This document shows positions 34,433-47,242 of a DNA stretch of 64,000 nucleotides, piece by piece. The DNA is taken from positions 2,232,001-2,296,000 of the forward strand of contig JAGVVL010000013.1 of NCBI GenBank assembly GCA_018287875.1, read 5' to 3'. A model generated the notes under the pieces. That model had not been told where the DNA came from and made no database searches. It worked only from the letters and a program-made list of their open reading frames with translations. Position 1 is the first letter of the stretch. Each line of letters begins with the position of its first letter. A program made the position numbers and the translations under genes. The DNA is from Nigrospora sphaerica. Lineage: Eukaryota > Ascomycota > Sordariomycetes > Amphisphaeriales > Apiosporaceae.

Positions 34433-34489
34433 GAGCCGAATGTAAACAAAAAAAGAATGGAACGGCGTAGGCCCGGGATCGGTGCTAGG

Positions 34490-34566
34490 GTGAAAGAGGG
34501 AGGGGGGCACAAAGAGAGAGAGGGGGGAGGGAGAGGAAGGGAGGGAAAGAGAGCGACGAAGGAGGA
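34490..34566. repeat. Purine-rich GA tract
   Basis: Almost only G and A on the plus strand (polypyrimidine on the minus strand, the sense of the downstream gene at 33652). It is typical of fungal promoter or leader DNA. Confidence 0.7.
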
Positions 34567-37500
34567 ACTGGTATCAATCAATCTCTGGTTGCGACCGGGA
34601 GAGGCAGTGCGGACAGAAGCGAGCGCCAGCGACGTGCCGGGTGTGGTGCTTACTGGATATAGGGGATGATCTCCCGTTCTCCTTCCTCCAACTTTTCCTG
34701 TTTGCAATCAATGGGCAATGCACCTGGATCCGAGGACCTGCAGCATATGCAGGCCAGGCCAACTGGGGCGGCCCCTCGATCCCTGGCAGCCGTGGTGATT
34801 GGCAGAAACAACTGCCCTCCAGGTTTTGCTCTTTCCCTTAGCGGGCATCAACCCCGGCGGGGGGACTTGTAATTGGCAGTACGCGGGTACATGCATGTGT
34901 AGGTAGGATTCTTTACTGAGTACCCACGCGGCCACGACGGCCAGGGTCCATGGATTCGCGTGGGCGTGCGACGGCCAGCGGTGGAACAAGCAGCCCTTCC
35001 ACATTTCCCTCCTGCGCATCCACTATGGATCTCGGGAGGGGCAGCGGGCGGCCGGGCTTCTTCTCATCAGCATTTACCGGTCCGGCCCAAGGAGAAGCAA
35101 GGGGCCAGACCGTTGCCACGGGATAGATCTTTGGATGGTACTGAAGCGCTTGCTTGGGCCCATCAGCGGCCAAGGATGAGGTTAGGTAGGTGGCACCTCT
35201 TACCTACTGTTTAATGTGATAAGACACCGAAGCGGCAGAGCGGAAAGGCCTCCCGCTGCGCCCTCGCCCTGATTCCGACGAGATGTCGTCAAGTCGACGA
35301 CGGCGCAAACCCTGGGATGCCCTGGGGGAGGACGGGTTGGCGTCCTACTGGTGCTAAGGGGAAGCTTTCCGGTAGTCCAGAACGGCACTGTCGACCCTAA
35401 CTAGGATGTACTTTGTTTGTCCAGCAAAATGTAGGTACTACAGGTATGTAGCCGGTGGTAAGTGCGCCAGGCTAGCCGTAAGCAACCTGGACGTCGCAGC
35501 ACCAAATGGTAGGTAATAGCAGCTTGGTTTAAGCCTTAGCGCCTTAGCACCAATCCAGTGGGGATGCCGTTCCGAGATGAACCACCTGCAAGCCGGGATA
35601 GCGGATTAGACGAGATGAGTGTTTTCGCCATGCGGGCCGCCCGTCGGCCTGTCTGCCCGTCATCTTTAGTTGTAGAGGCCAGCGAGAACTATCGATCCCC
35701 GATCCCATCCGCCCAACTACGTACGTACTTTGCACACCCCGTCGACCGCGCCGCGCCGTTCAGAAGAAATACGCAGAGGCCGACCCTCTTGTTCCCCCGC
35801 CCGCCGCCCATGCGGCTGGATGCCACGGCGAGAAACAAATTGTGGACTGGGCCTATCGCCGTCGCGGAGGTTTCCAGGCTAAGAGAGAAAAAAGGGAACG
35901 ACGCGGCTCTGCCCTGGGGAGCCCGGCCGGTCAAGCCCTCTGGGCTGAGTGTCCCTGGGCGCAGGGGCAAACCCCCATGTTGCCATTGAGGCTCGGCGAA
36001 ACCGTGCAGGCCCTTGTCTCACAGGACACGGCGATGCCGCGACTCATGATGGGCGCAGTGGTAGATCTCACCTACGATCCGGCCGGCTGACGGAAAAAGT
36101 GAACTGTCACTTGGGTATTCCGCCTGCCGGGAAACATGTGCAAATATGGGGGTGCGATGTGCATACGCATGTACATCGTACGTCGGTCCTTGTACCTGCC
36201 AAGCCCCTTCTCCCGGCTCTTCGCCCGCGCAAGGCAAAGCTGCCAGGTCTGCCGCCGACCGTGGCCTCCACTGGAAGCGGGGGGCTAGGTTGATGAAGCC
36301 ACGACCCTGACGGGGGGTCCAGTGGGCAACTCCACAGCGGAGGTTTTGTTCTCACTTCTGTGACGGCCGAGAGGGGAGTTTTGGCTGAGCGTGCCGTCCG
36401 TACTGGGGACCCGGTCCACGGAAAGCATCGAGACGTGCGCATGGCCTCGTTACCCGCTCGAGACATGTGTGTGTCCTATGAACTAATTAGCTCGACCAGG
36501 TTCGACGAGGGCAGGACGGGAGGCAGCATCGTGTCAAACACCTGGAATCAACCTCCGCTCCGAGCACTGTTCACCTTGTTCATCCGGGTTGGTCCTGGTA
36601 TAGATCCGGGCGCGTCGTGCCAAGTCTCTACCGCCTGTTATTTACATATGCGTACCACTGCATTGGGCGACTGAGTGCAAGTACAACTGGTCGACATTCT
36701 GTTATTCACAGTCTTGGCACACACACTCTCCCCCCCCCTCCTCTCTATATCCAAACCACCGATCATGCGATGTCGAGCATCGAGCATTACGCTGTAGAGT
36801 GGTTGTAACAATAGTGAATATAGTCTCGCTCCACAGACTCGTGACTCCAGAGTAAAGAGGCGCTGCCGGCGCAACCGCTGCCGGCGCTCGGGAGCATCTA
36901 ACGGCAGGTTCCTTTTGGCTATATTCCCGGAACTCCCGACAACCCGGGCGATAGTCCCAGCAGCCTGGCCGTATGCCTCGAGTGACGACGTGCATGCAAA
37001 GGGAACGCTGAATGTAGGCACACGGGGAGTGGGTTCTGGGAGCACATGCTGCGATTCCTTACTTGGGTATTATTGCCAGGATACGCCTTAACAGGACTTC
37101 AGCCGGTGGGCTCATCTGCGTAGGAGAGTTGGATAGCTAAAGCCGCAGCACCCAACAAACTTTGGTGGCTGCGGCAGGGTAGATTGTCCGTTGTAATGCA
37201 TCATGCACCGCCAGAGAAGCAATGACTCCTGTCCCGGTCCTGAGCCCCTCAGCCCGAGAGGCGCAGAAATCGATCATTGTTCGGTTCCCCATGCACTCGA
37301 GTGGTTCGCGACGTCGAAGAAGAGGAGGAGAATACGCCGTTCGCGCGGCTAAACGGGGCAGCGTATTCCAGTTGGGGAGACCGAGTCTGCGGCAGAACAG
37401 AACCGCGAGAGCGGGCACCGCCTAGCCAGCATGCCACGAGCGATGCGTCGTACTCAAGCGACCGGCCGCACCTCGAGACCCCCTCGCCGTAGCGCAACCG

Positions 37501-38527
37501 CCATCGTCGCTGTTGGTTGCGCGACTCGGCGAGAGTCGGCAGCAGCAGCAGCCATTCCCACCTTGTCCGTCCTCCGGGATGGAGAGATCGGGGGCGATGG
37601 CCGATTGGAAAGTCGCGCCAAGAAAAGATGGGAAGAACGGAAGCAACGGCATGGCCAGTGCGCAAGGCTCCGTCGGGGCGGACCCTAGCCCGATTTTTTG
37701 GAAATTGAATCTCCCAAGAATCTCTAAAGCGTGTCGAAAATCCTTCTCGACCACTTTGAGCCAATTTCACGAAACAAAGCTCCCCCAAAGTTCACCCCTC
37801 GCTCCCACGTCTCCTGCTCTCGGCGCTGGCTACGTCTCGTCTGCACGACCCAGCCACCGCACCGATGGCTCGTGGTCCGTCCTGCATGGTCCACGAGGCC
37901 CGGCGCGATCCAGGAAGGCCCAGCGCGACCAGCGCGCCCAGCACGAGCGCGATGCTGGTCCGGACGGTCCTGGTTCCCTGAAGCGAGCGAGCCCGCCCTT
38001 AGCTCGCCATTTCCTCCGTGCTCCCCCCAGTTGCGGCGGCGGCAGTCCAGTGGGATCTGCAAGCACCTGTATCTTGCGCCGTCTCTTGCGCAAACCCTGA
38101 CCGGGCCCATTTGCGCGCCGTTACGCTGTTCTCGGTTCGCTGGCCAGGCAGCCCCGTCCGTATCGCCACGGACCCCCCGCACCCTGATGAGTCATGGGCG
38201 AGTCATCACGGACGGCGATATAGTGCCTGTAACGCCCAGGTTTTACACCCATCACCAGATAGCAATACGAACAGGAACTACGCGGGAGTAAGTTTTTGCA
38301 ATCTCCCTATCGCCCTGCCCCCCTCCGTCCTATCTGATGACTACCAACAAGAATTCTGCAATTCTGAAAAGAAACCTTGAAGGACCTCGGTTCTTTGGGG
38401 TTTTGAAAACGTGGATAACCTCTTGACCTGATTATGGACCCGTCCTCGTTGCTTTGCTGGAGCCTGTGCCATCAACCAAGCTGACGAGTATTCCAGGAAA
38501 TTGGCGACACCGCTGTTGCCACGGCAA

Positions 38528-39578
38528 TCAAGTGTTGCTGGGAACACTGTCCGGGTACCGGGCGCCAGCGACTGGAAACTTGCTCAGCGTATTTTCAATT
38601 TCCTCCAGCTCCTCGTCGGTAAGTTCGAGGACCTTTGCGTTCTCTTTCACCCTCTCGGACGTGGTGGCTCCCGGAATGGGAATGACGAGGGGCACGCCGG
38701 GCCGTTTAGATAAGGTCCGCGTCCAGTTGATGGCCAATTGCGAGGCAGCGACGCCCTTCTTCTGGGCCATCTCCTCGACCTGCTTCGCCAGCTCGATGTT
38801 GATGGGGAAGGTGTCGGGCTGGAAGCGCGGGTAGTGGCGCAGCATGCTGTCCTGCGGAATGTCGTCGAGCGTCTTGACTTGACCGGTAAGCAGTCCGCGA
38901 CCCAGCGGCGAGTACGCAACGATGGGGATGTTGTGCTCGACGCAGGCAGCGGCCACGCCGTTCTCTAGAACCTCTGTGGAGAAGAGGGAGAGCTCCACCT
39001 CGCAGGCCACGATCTTGGTGATCTTGGCCGCTGCGTGGATAGTTTCGGCCCGTACCTCGGACAACGATATGCCTCCGATCTTGCCCGTCTGGATGTATTC
39101 CTTCTCGATGATGCCGAACGTGACCTCCATGGGGACGCTCTGGTCCCGGCGGGCGCACTCGAATATGTCGATCTTCTTGCGTCCCTTGAGCTGGCTGAGG
39201 CAGTTGTCGAGAGAGCGGCGGATGCCCTCGGGGGAACCGTCGGGGTGCAGCGTTTTCAAGTCCGAGCCGCCTTTGATGCTGAGTACCACCTTGTCGGCGT
39301 CCTCGGGGTACTTGGCGAAATAGCGCTCAAGGAGGACGAGGCTGTTGTACTCAGGAGGACCGTAAATTTCGCCCCCGTTCCAGAAGTTCATGCCGTTTTG
39401 CAACGCCGTGCGCATCGCTTCAAAAGCCTGCTCTTGCGAGCAAGGCTTGGCCCGCCAAGTCAGGCCCTGGAGTCGTGGTTAGGCAAATCGCCGTGGCTAT
39501 TGAAGGAGCACGGAGAGGGGTCCTTACCATCAGACCGAAGCCGATAGGGCCGATTTCCTTTCCCATGAGCTGAGGCAT
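38528..39578 (-). CDS. plr1: Pyridoxal reductase-type aldo/keto reductase
   Basis: Exons 39578-39528 and 39466-38528 give 329 aa. The 61-nt intron (GTAAGG...TCCAG, phase 0) joins GPIGFGLM to GLTWRAKP, the usual first AKR strand. NADPH-dependent pyridoxal reductases of this type (fission yeast Plr1) interconvert pyridoxal and pyridoxine in the vitamin B6 salvage pathway. A TIM-barrel pattern is visible throughout: FWNGGEIYGPPE with the catalytic Tyr at 52, LSIKGG with the catalytic Lys at 82, FECARRDQ, YSPLGRGLLTG, and a C-terminal IPIPGATTSERVKEN cofactor loop. The usual catalytic Asp before Tyr is Asn47, and the usual His position reads within ECARRD. As I recall, both changes are characteristic of this subfamily rather than signs of decay. 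The first exon is only 17 codons. The enzyme is probably cytosolic. Confidence 0.93.
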
Positions 39579-41605
39579 CGTGGAACGCAGAGTCGTAAAG
39601 CGAGAAATGAGGGAGTTCGCGGGAGAGTCGGGACTTGGAGCAGTGGCCAGCCTTGGAGATGTCGTGGAGAAGTTCTTGAAAGCTACAATGGGGGCTATCT
39701 ATCTCTCTGCCGGTCCTGGGGAAAGACTAAACTTAATGCAGTATTTATATCGCGGCTGCGCTGTCTCCCTCGTTACAACGAATGACGACACCCCAACTGC
39801 TCCGCTCCGGGGCCTCGAGCGCGCTCGCGTATCCCCGGCGCTTGTCGCCGATTTTCCTCGTCTGGGCGGGCGGGCCGTTCGTTCGTTTCCCTTCCACTCG
39901 GCCGCCAAGGGGTGCCCCGACGGTAACTGCCGTGGGCGCGCACCTTTTCGGGAATACTCTTCGACGGCGCCTACAAATCCGAGCCTGGTCCCTGGCCCCG
40001 GACCTGACCCTAAAGAAACCCAGCTTTTTCGTTTCGGTTTCCGGGCGAAGGGGAGGCGTAAACAAAACCTCGCCGGACTTAAGCGGGTTTCGCTCTATCT
40101 AGCCCCAAACGCCCCCCGCGCAGCCAAAGCGAGGCCCCCCTAGCGTGTATCCCTCCGCCACTTAGGCTGCCTACCGTCCAACTCAAAATACTCATGGTAA
40201 CACACTTACTTTGGGGGCTCACGGAGAGGGTGGGCGACTCAGTACGCTGGCTGGTATCCCGACTGGAGGTTCGCCCATTCTAACCGCGAAGTCATGACGC
40301 TCATGATTCTTAAGCTATAGGCCCGCCAAGATCGACGGGGCGGCCCGGCCTATGTCCGCAGCTAAGTCTGACTGATCGGACTTAAGCGGGTGAGCACTAC
40401 CAACGCCACGCCCTTGATGCACCAATCGCGGTTCGAGAGTTGGTTTCTGGCCCAAAGAGTATAGGTAAACAACTTGCCTATAGAGAAGCAAAGTCCATCT
40501 CTTGTCAAACCCACCAAGACCCGAGAGCGCGCAGTGCCAACTCTCAAACACCTATGCCTTGGCTGGGCGAGCGATCCACGGAATGGGCGATGGATGCTCA
40601 GCGGGCCTGTGCTGTCGTGTGACTAACGTACCAGCTTGAGACGCGGTGAGACACGAACGGCCGGCGGGGGTGAGGAACAGTCCGCAAGGGCAGCGAAGAA
40701 CGAGACTATTGCCTCTTGGGTATCGGAAGGTACATCGACTCTGGGTCTTCTATAGTGATAGCTTGGATCGCCGCCGAATCCAAATGCAACTACCTCCATG
40801 CTTGTTGTATAAACAAGGAGGGGGTCGGATCTTTGGCACGGGTATAGGTCTGATGCTCCCGTGCAAGTACCATACCAGCTGCTCCTTTCTTCCCATGGCG
40901 CGCGGCCCTCCCGAAGCGCCTGATTGGTGATGGTCCGCCGGATCCTGATCTTCTTGTCCTGTTTAGCAAGTCCGCCTCGAGTAAATATGTGCCCACTGAA
41001 GTCCAACCCATATCCTGTATGAGCGCGTCGGTTGGGGCGACCGTATGCCCGCCACGGCAAATGAGACCCCTCCGCCTCAACCCGGATATTTGGGTACATA
41101 AAATGCGTGCACTGCGTTGCAATCTGGGGCAACGGCCCTTGCTCCCAAACAATCGCCTTCTATTCTTCGTATCATGAATCCACTGCACGGCAAGCGACCG
41201 GCGAGGAGTCGAAGCCAATGCCCGTAGCTATGGAAAGGGACCGTTCGTAAGTGCGTTCAATAGTATATAACAAGGGAAGGATGGAAGTAACCAGTGAGAT
41301 TCGTGCATTCGCGTTCCGTGCGCGTGACAGTGTATTGCAGCACGAGTGTCCCCCAGTAGCTGCCTGCTCATGCCGTCCCTTCAAGTAGATGTCGGGGGGG
41401 GGTCCAACGCTTACAGCCTTCATTTGCTTCTTGCCAGCTCAGGCCACGCGCTTTTCGATGCAGGCTCCTATCTGGAGCTCTTGCGGAAACGGGAGGCTGG
41501 ACCGAGACGGAAACGAGGAATGCCAGGCTGCCCAATTGTTGGCTCGCCGAACCGGTGGTGAGCCCAGATCGTGTAGCGATGATAGGTAAACGTGAAATAC
41601 AGTTC
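39579..41605. other. Spacer between reductase and Pom1 genes
   Basis: About 2 kb, with the reductase promoter at the left and the Pom1 3' flank at the right. A 169-codon minus-strand frame at 40623-41132 has no ATG at its start and no domain signal. Nothing else is seen. Confidence 0.5.
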
Positions 41606-44600
41606 TTATGCACGCCGGCTCATCGCAGCATTGGCGCCTGCTGAGGCAAGATCCTTGCTGCCGCTGACATTCCTGCCTGCTACGCGTGGCAGGCTGCTCC
41701 CCGCTATGGGGGGCGCGGTAGCGACAGTGGTCTGCCCAGCACTTGTTCGTTTCGTGCCCCCGGTCGTGAATGATCCGGTGAGGCCCGACACTTTCCGCGC
41801 TGACAATGGCGCCGCCTTCTGGGGGCTGGCATTCGAGCTGTCCCGGGTGCGCAGCGTCATCGGGGTCGTCTTGGTAGCCCCAGGCGGGTCGGGCAGAGGT
41901 CGAGGCGTCGAGATGGTGTTGTGTCGCTTCATGGGGGATGACTCCCTGGTGCGTGCGACGACAGGCACTGACGTCTTCTGGCCCGTAATAAACTCGTGCC
42001 GGATGGCTTCCTCGGGCTTGATACGGCGATCGGGGTCCCACCTCAGGCACCGGGCGAGGAAGTCCAGAAAAGGCTCGTCGTCACACTTCAACGCCTGCTG
42101 AAGAGTCTTGGAAGACGGCCGCCTTCTCCGGCCCTTCGAAGACACGGTGAGGCGAGGCTTGCCCATCGAATCAAAGAATAGCTTCTTCCGCGTGCTCTTC
42201 TCGATCAGGTGCTTCTCCGGCGGGCCGAACACCTCCATGATGCAGGCTAGCTGCTCCTGCTCGTTCTCGCCAGGGAATATGGGAACTCCCGTGTACAGCT
42301 CCGCAAGAATGCAGCCAAGACTCCACATGTCGATAGGTAGACCGTACGTCATGCCGAGAATAACCTCGGGCGATCTGTAGAAACGCGACTGAATATACGT
42401 GTAGACCTTCTCGTTCTCGAAGCAGCTCGAGCCGAAATCGATGACTTTAATCTCCGAGTGCATCGGGTGCCGCAAAAGGATGTTTTCGGGCTTGAGATCG
42501 CAATGAATGACCTTGTGTTGTTTGAGCATGCACAGGGAGCTGAGCATCTGCTTGGTGAAACGTCTAATCAGTTTCAGAGAGAACCCGCGGAACGCGTTGG
42601 ACTTGATGAATTCGTAGAGGTTCATATCCAGAAGCTCCGTGGATATGCAAAGATGACCGCGGAAGTAGAAGCTGTGAGTAAAGTTGACCATGCTGTGCTT
42701 GTTCTTGGGGTCCCATTCGCGTAGCTTTTGTAGAATGTTGACTTCGACAAGCGCTTGTTGATGGAACCTCTTCTTGTTGCGGATGATTTTGACGGCCACG
42801 AGCACACCTGTCTTGTGGTCGATACACCTCACGACTTGGCCGAAACTTCCTTTTCCGAGGACGTCTACCACCTCGTAGCGGTACGCCAGATGGTCACCGA
42901 GGACAATGGTATAGTCACCTCGCTCGTCGTCGTAGCCAAAGTTAGGCGCACCGGATTTCAGGTCGCCAACCACTTTGGCGGCGTTTTGGGTACCGCAGAA
43001 GTAAACGTCATTGTAGTCGACAATTTCCCCCCGCTCATAGATATTCAGCATGGCGATGCGGATAGCCTCGTGAGAGCCCACACGTTCTTTAGGAGAAGCC
43101 CTCTTCCGCAACGCATCCAACGTTCGGGCAGCTATTTCCGTCTCCTTGCGCCTGGAGGCCAGTTTTCTCATTTCGTCCTCGGCCACAAGATCGTCCTTGT
43201 CCAGCTCAGCACTGTAGCTGAACGGGTCGTTCTGTTTCATTTTGGAAACGGATGGCCGTGGCCGCAAAATTCTCTGGACTGATGACGAACGGTTGGATGG
43301 AGTCTGGGCCGTCGAGTTGCTGCCAATGTCAAGGGATTTTTTGGTAGCCGACCAGTCGCTACGCGTCTTTTCTTGTGCCGTGACAGCATTTAAGCTCGAA
43401 GCCGAACTCTTTCTTCTCCGCGACTCAAGGTACGACCCAGATGGCTTGGGCGCATGGCTCGGGCTCGTGGCCTTCATCGTGCCCAATGTGGCAGATATGG
43501 GTATTCTCGGTGGTGGCATGCTATCTTGCCGGGGCGCATTGTCGGATTGCGCGTTGGAAGGATGGTTTCCGCTCTTGGAAGTGCTGCGCTTCCATGAAAG
43601 ACTCAATTTTCGTCTCAGCGTGCTCATGGAAGACGGCGTTGGCGGCTCCTCTGGGCTCGCCGTGGGCGGTGACTTGTTTGCCGGCTTCGCAAGTTTTGGC
43701 GCACGGGGTCCCGTAGGCTTCTGCTGAGGCCTGTTGTCGGGGGTAGCTTCTGTAGAGCCAGATTTGGTTGCAGCCCCACTGGTTTTCATCCTGGGTTGTT
43801 CAGTCGTAAAGTCATTGCCTTTGGGGAGTGCCACAGCCAAGAACGGCGACATAGTTGTCATTCGCGACCCCTTCACGGTAGAAGTCCCCGTCAGGGATTC
43901 GGATGAGATGTTGAGGTCTACGCCAGTCGGGCTTCGTGGCCTAGCATTCACGGTGCTGCTACTCCGCACAATCTGCTTTTCCGGGTCCCGGTCGGTGCGC
44001 CCCCGCGAGAAGAACGAGCTCTTGGATGCCGTCATCGGTGTCGTCGGAGTCTTGGGAATGATTCTGTGGGGTGGTGGGCTGAGCTTTCCATCGTCGTCGG
44101 CGGGCAGGGCTGCGATCTTCGATGTCGTCGGCGTGCTGAGGGGACCCAGATTCAATGGCGGTAAACTGAGAGGTGCCAACGACGATTTCTTTTGGTGAAC
44201 AGGAGTGCTTTGTTTTTCAGCATCCGACGCGGGCCCCCCAAACGGCTTCCGTTGTTGCATGCGAGCCTGCGGCTTATTTTGCACCGAGCTGGCAGTCTCG
44301 AAAGATGGTGCATTCGAAAGGGTGCCAGTCGACGCGCTGTTGATGCTGCTTGTATCAAACGCGTAGTTTGACTTCCTCTTCTCGAGGAATGACTCGGGGG
44401 TGTCCTTGGGCGATTCGTAGGCCTTGGGTATGGCAGGCACTGGTGGAACGTCCTCTTCGCCCTCTGCGGCCGGTGCATTGCTGTGCGCGTTAAGGCTCTT
44501 GGGGGCAGGCAACCTGGAGCTGGGGGCACCTTGTCCCAAGCTGCGTTGGATAGACCCTGTTGAAGTCCTGTGGGTATTGAAGCTCGTGGTCGAGTTGACC

Positions 44601-46049
44601 GAAAGGCCGGAACTATAAGATTTCCTGTTCGGATCCGGGGTTGTTCTCGACGAAGACGGAGTAGAGGTTTTTCTGGGTATCATCGAGGGCGAGCGTGACT
44701 GAGCACGAGGCCCTGCAGGCGTAGGGGGTGCGTCCAAGGCTGGTGCCAGGTCCTGCGATTGCGGCTGGTGCATCGACATGCGCTTCATGCGCTTCGCGTC
44801 GGTGGGGGAAATCGTACGGGCACCAAGCCCAGACACGTGGGAAGTATGACTCGGCATAACAGATACGCGCTTCGCGGATCCAGAAGTCGAGCCGTCGCCG
44901 CCGCCAGCTTTGGGCGATTTGGGAAACATGGCTGACTTCCGGTTCCCTTCGGGTGTAAGTGCCTGCGGCGAGCTAGCATTGGTGCCTGCATTGACCGACA
45001 GGTTGCTGGTGCCTTTGGACGGAGGCTGGATCGACTTGGTCTTGGCCGCGCTCGACGCGGTCAGATTCCTCGCTGTGGTCTCTCCGTTTCGACCGCCGCT
45101 GGACAGATCCACCGACGATTGGGAGGCATCCTGCATCAAACTAGGACGCCGCTTCAGAGCGACTCGGCTCCCGTAGTCGTTATCGAGAAGACCGGGGCCG
45201 GCAGGTTTCCTGGGAGCTTTCCCTGCAGTGGTGCTGGAAACGGGCGGGTATTGACTGACGCGGCGGTTCCTCAGGGCAGCGGGCGCCGTCGGCGCGTCGG
45301 TGATTCCAGAGGGCAGCGGTGCGTTTCCTCCAATGCTGGCTTGCCTTGTCGACACACTCGCCCCCTTGACCAAAGAGCCAGATCGGCCGGGCCGTATGCC
45401 CATGAGGCCGGCAGCGTTGGCATTCGTGTTCGCCTGGGCAGCCGTGCGCGTTGTGCCGCCATTCTGAGGACCGCCATAGGCGGGCTGGCCTGCCATACTG
45501 GCGAACATGGGCTGGTCGTCCAAAATTCTCCCGTGACCATTCGGGGAGGGGAATTGGGTCAACTTAAAATCGTTGGAAGCGGATTCCAGACTGCTCTGCA
45601 GATCATCGAAACTGACGGAGGGCAAGAAGTCGAACGAGGTGGTCGTGGAATCGGTTACGTCGTCATGAGCGGCTCCTCCATCGCGGCCAAAGGAGAAGAG
45701 GGAATGGTTGTTGGAGGACGAGGCGCTCAACATTGGGACATGGGGGAGCAAGGACGTCGTCGTTGTCCCCGTTGCGCTAGGAGTTGGCGTATGGTTCGCC
45801 GGGTCGTTATTTTCCCTCGGCCTAGAAGGCGACAAGCAGGCAAGTCAGTACACGGTATTGTTCTGCGCCGCCGTCCCGCGGGAGCATAGGCCAGCCAGGC
45901 TGCAGGCCACTTGGGGGGGCCGGCAGAAGAAACGGCGGACAGGGACGGGAAAGAGCGACGCGAGTGCATACGTACAATCCGGGAGGCGGATGGGAGTGGT
46001 GAACAGAGGCGGCAGCTGGTTGGCCAGCAGAGAAGTGTTCTCTGACCAT
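41606..46049 (-). CDS. pom1: Pom1-type DYRK-family polarity kinase
   Basis: Exons 46049-45976 and 45821-41606 give 1429 aa. The large exon has no ATG near its 5' end. A 154-nt intron (GTACGT...TCTAG, phase 2) connects it to a 74-nt first exon starting MVREHFSAGQ, which is the only frame-compatible choice I find. Residues ~1-900 are Ser/Thr/Pro-rich and disordered. A DYRK-homology box lies near 949-975 (YERGEIVDYNDVYFCG). The kinase domain is at about 1003-1301, with LGKGSFGQVV, VAVKIIRNKK, HCDLKPENILL, DFGSSC, the YTY activation loop (EKVYTYIQSRFYRSPE) and IDMWSLGCILAELYTG. HCDLKPEN and YxY are DYRK hallmarks, and all catalytic residues are present. In fission yeast Pom1 forms cortical gradients from cell tips that control size and division-plane placement. 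In filamentous fungi related kinases affect polarity and septation. A short Ser/Thr-rich tail follows. Confidence 0.95.
45822..45975 (-). other. Intron 1 of pom1
   Basis: 154 nt on the minus strand with donor GTACGT and acceptor TTCTAG. It is needed because the large exon lacks an upstream ATG. Phase 2 joins PPPGL to PRENNDPAN. Confidence 0.7.
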
Positions 46050-47220
46050 TAGGTTTGGCTGGCCGGACGCACTGAGTCGGTCGGGCAGACCCAGGCTGGT
46101 GGTATGGTCGAGGGGTGTTTGGGGAGGTTGAGGTCGAGGATGGGATGCTGCTACTGGGGCCGGCTGGGCTGGGTGGCTCCGTGATCGAATGCGGCGGTTG
46201 GCGCTGAAGGGCAATGCAGGAGATATCCGACGTGCACTGGAGGCACTGCACACCCCTTTCCTCTAGCGAGCGGCAGCCGAAAGCGGACCGTCGGCCGTCA
46301 GGATATCTCAGTCCGGCAAGGAGCTGAGTGCAGCGGATGAGCTACGGCATTCCGCTTCCAAACGCGACAAGGCGAAAGGCCGTCGTGGGTGTCTCAAAGT
46401 GGTGGTGAGGCAGGTTCAGTCGGCCGCCGGGGGGACGCAGACCAAGATGGATCGGGGAGGGCAGACGGAATACACAACGGCGACAGAAGGGTCGCCTTGT
46501 TTTTTTCGGGCTAGGCGAGAAAATCGAACGCTGGCCCCCCGAAGGACTGACTGCCCGGAGCGAGAGAGAGCGAGAGAGGGTACCTACCTACTAGACCTAC
46601 TACCGCTGGAGCTGGGACTGTGAATTGACCTGGACAGACTGGGCAGGATGGAGTCCATGTGCAGATTTGGGGACATGGCCCACTTGGTGGCTAGCGGACT
46701 GGAGAAGTAGGTGTTTAGTACCTCTTCCCTTAGGAAGCCCTGCCGCCCGTCATGTATGCTGCTGTTTCCTTGCACGCCTTGCCTGCGAGCCGAGCCTGCA
46801 CGCGCCGACGGTCTGATGTCCGTGAGTGCGGTGAGCCACCTACGAACAACGCCCGTCGTCCCGTTTTGTTGTTGACAACCTACATACCTAAGTAGGTAGC
46901 GTGTCCACGGACTGACGGGTACCAAATCCTCGTGTACAATCTTGCCGGGCTGTCCACCGCCGTGGGTGGTTGGCGGACCAGGACCCGTTCAAGGTACCCT
47001 GTCACCTTCCCATAGCAGGGCGACGACGATGGGCGTGCACGGTTAGCATGCCGACGGGGGGGGGGCTAGGGATCCCGTACGGGGAGGGATAGGGATGTTA
47101 CGAGCGGCAATTATCGACTGGCTGGCTGACCACGCCACATGGGCGGAGAGATGATGGATGCTACCTACCTAAGCGTGCATTGATGACCTCCCGCCCGTCT
47201 ACGTGACAGCGGGCGGCAGA

Positions 47221-47242
47221 AGATGGATGGATGGATGGATGT
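47221..47242. repeat. (GGAT)n microsatellite
   Basis: Five consecutive ATGG/GGAT units in the Pom1 upstream spacer. Confidence 0.8.

Larger units (their letters stand above)
33653..38527. other. Long spacer without a convincing gene
   Basis: 4.9 kb. The left end is the promoter and leader of the 912-aa gene and includes a CAG/AGT microsatellite and a purine-rich tract. AGGTAGG elements occur near 34901 and 35183. The longest frames (for example 37513-38100 plus, 37724-38182 minus) overlap each other on opposite strands and have no domain signal. Confidence 0.5.

Noticed and set aside
40623..41132. 169-codon minus-strand frame between the reductase and Pom1 genes
   Set aside because: It does not start with ATG, has no recognisable motif and overlaps another open minus-strand frame of similar quality.
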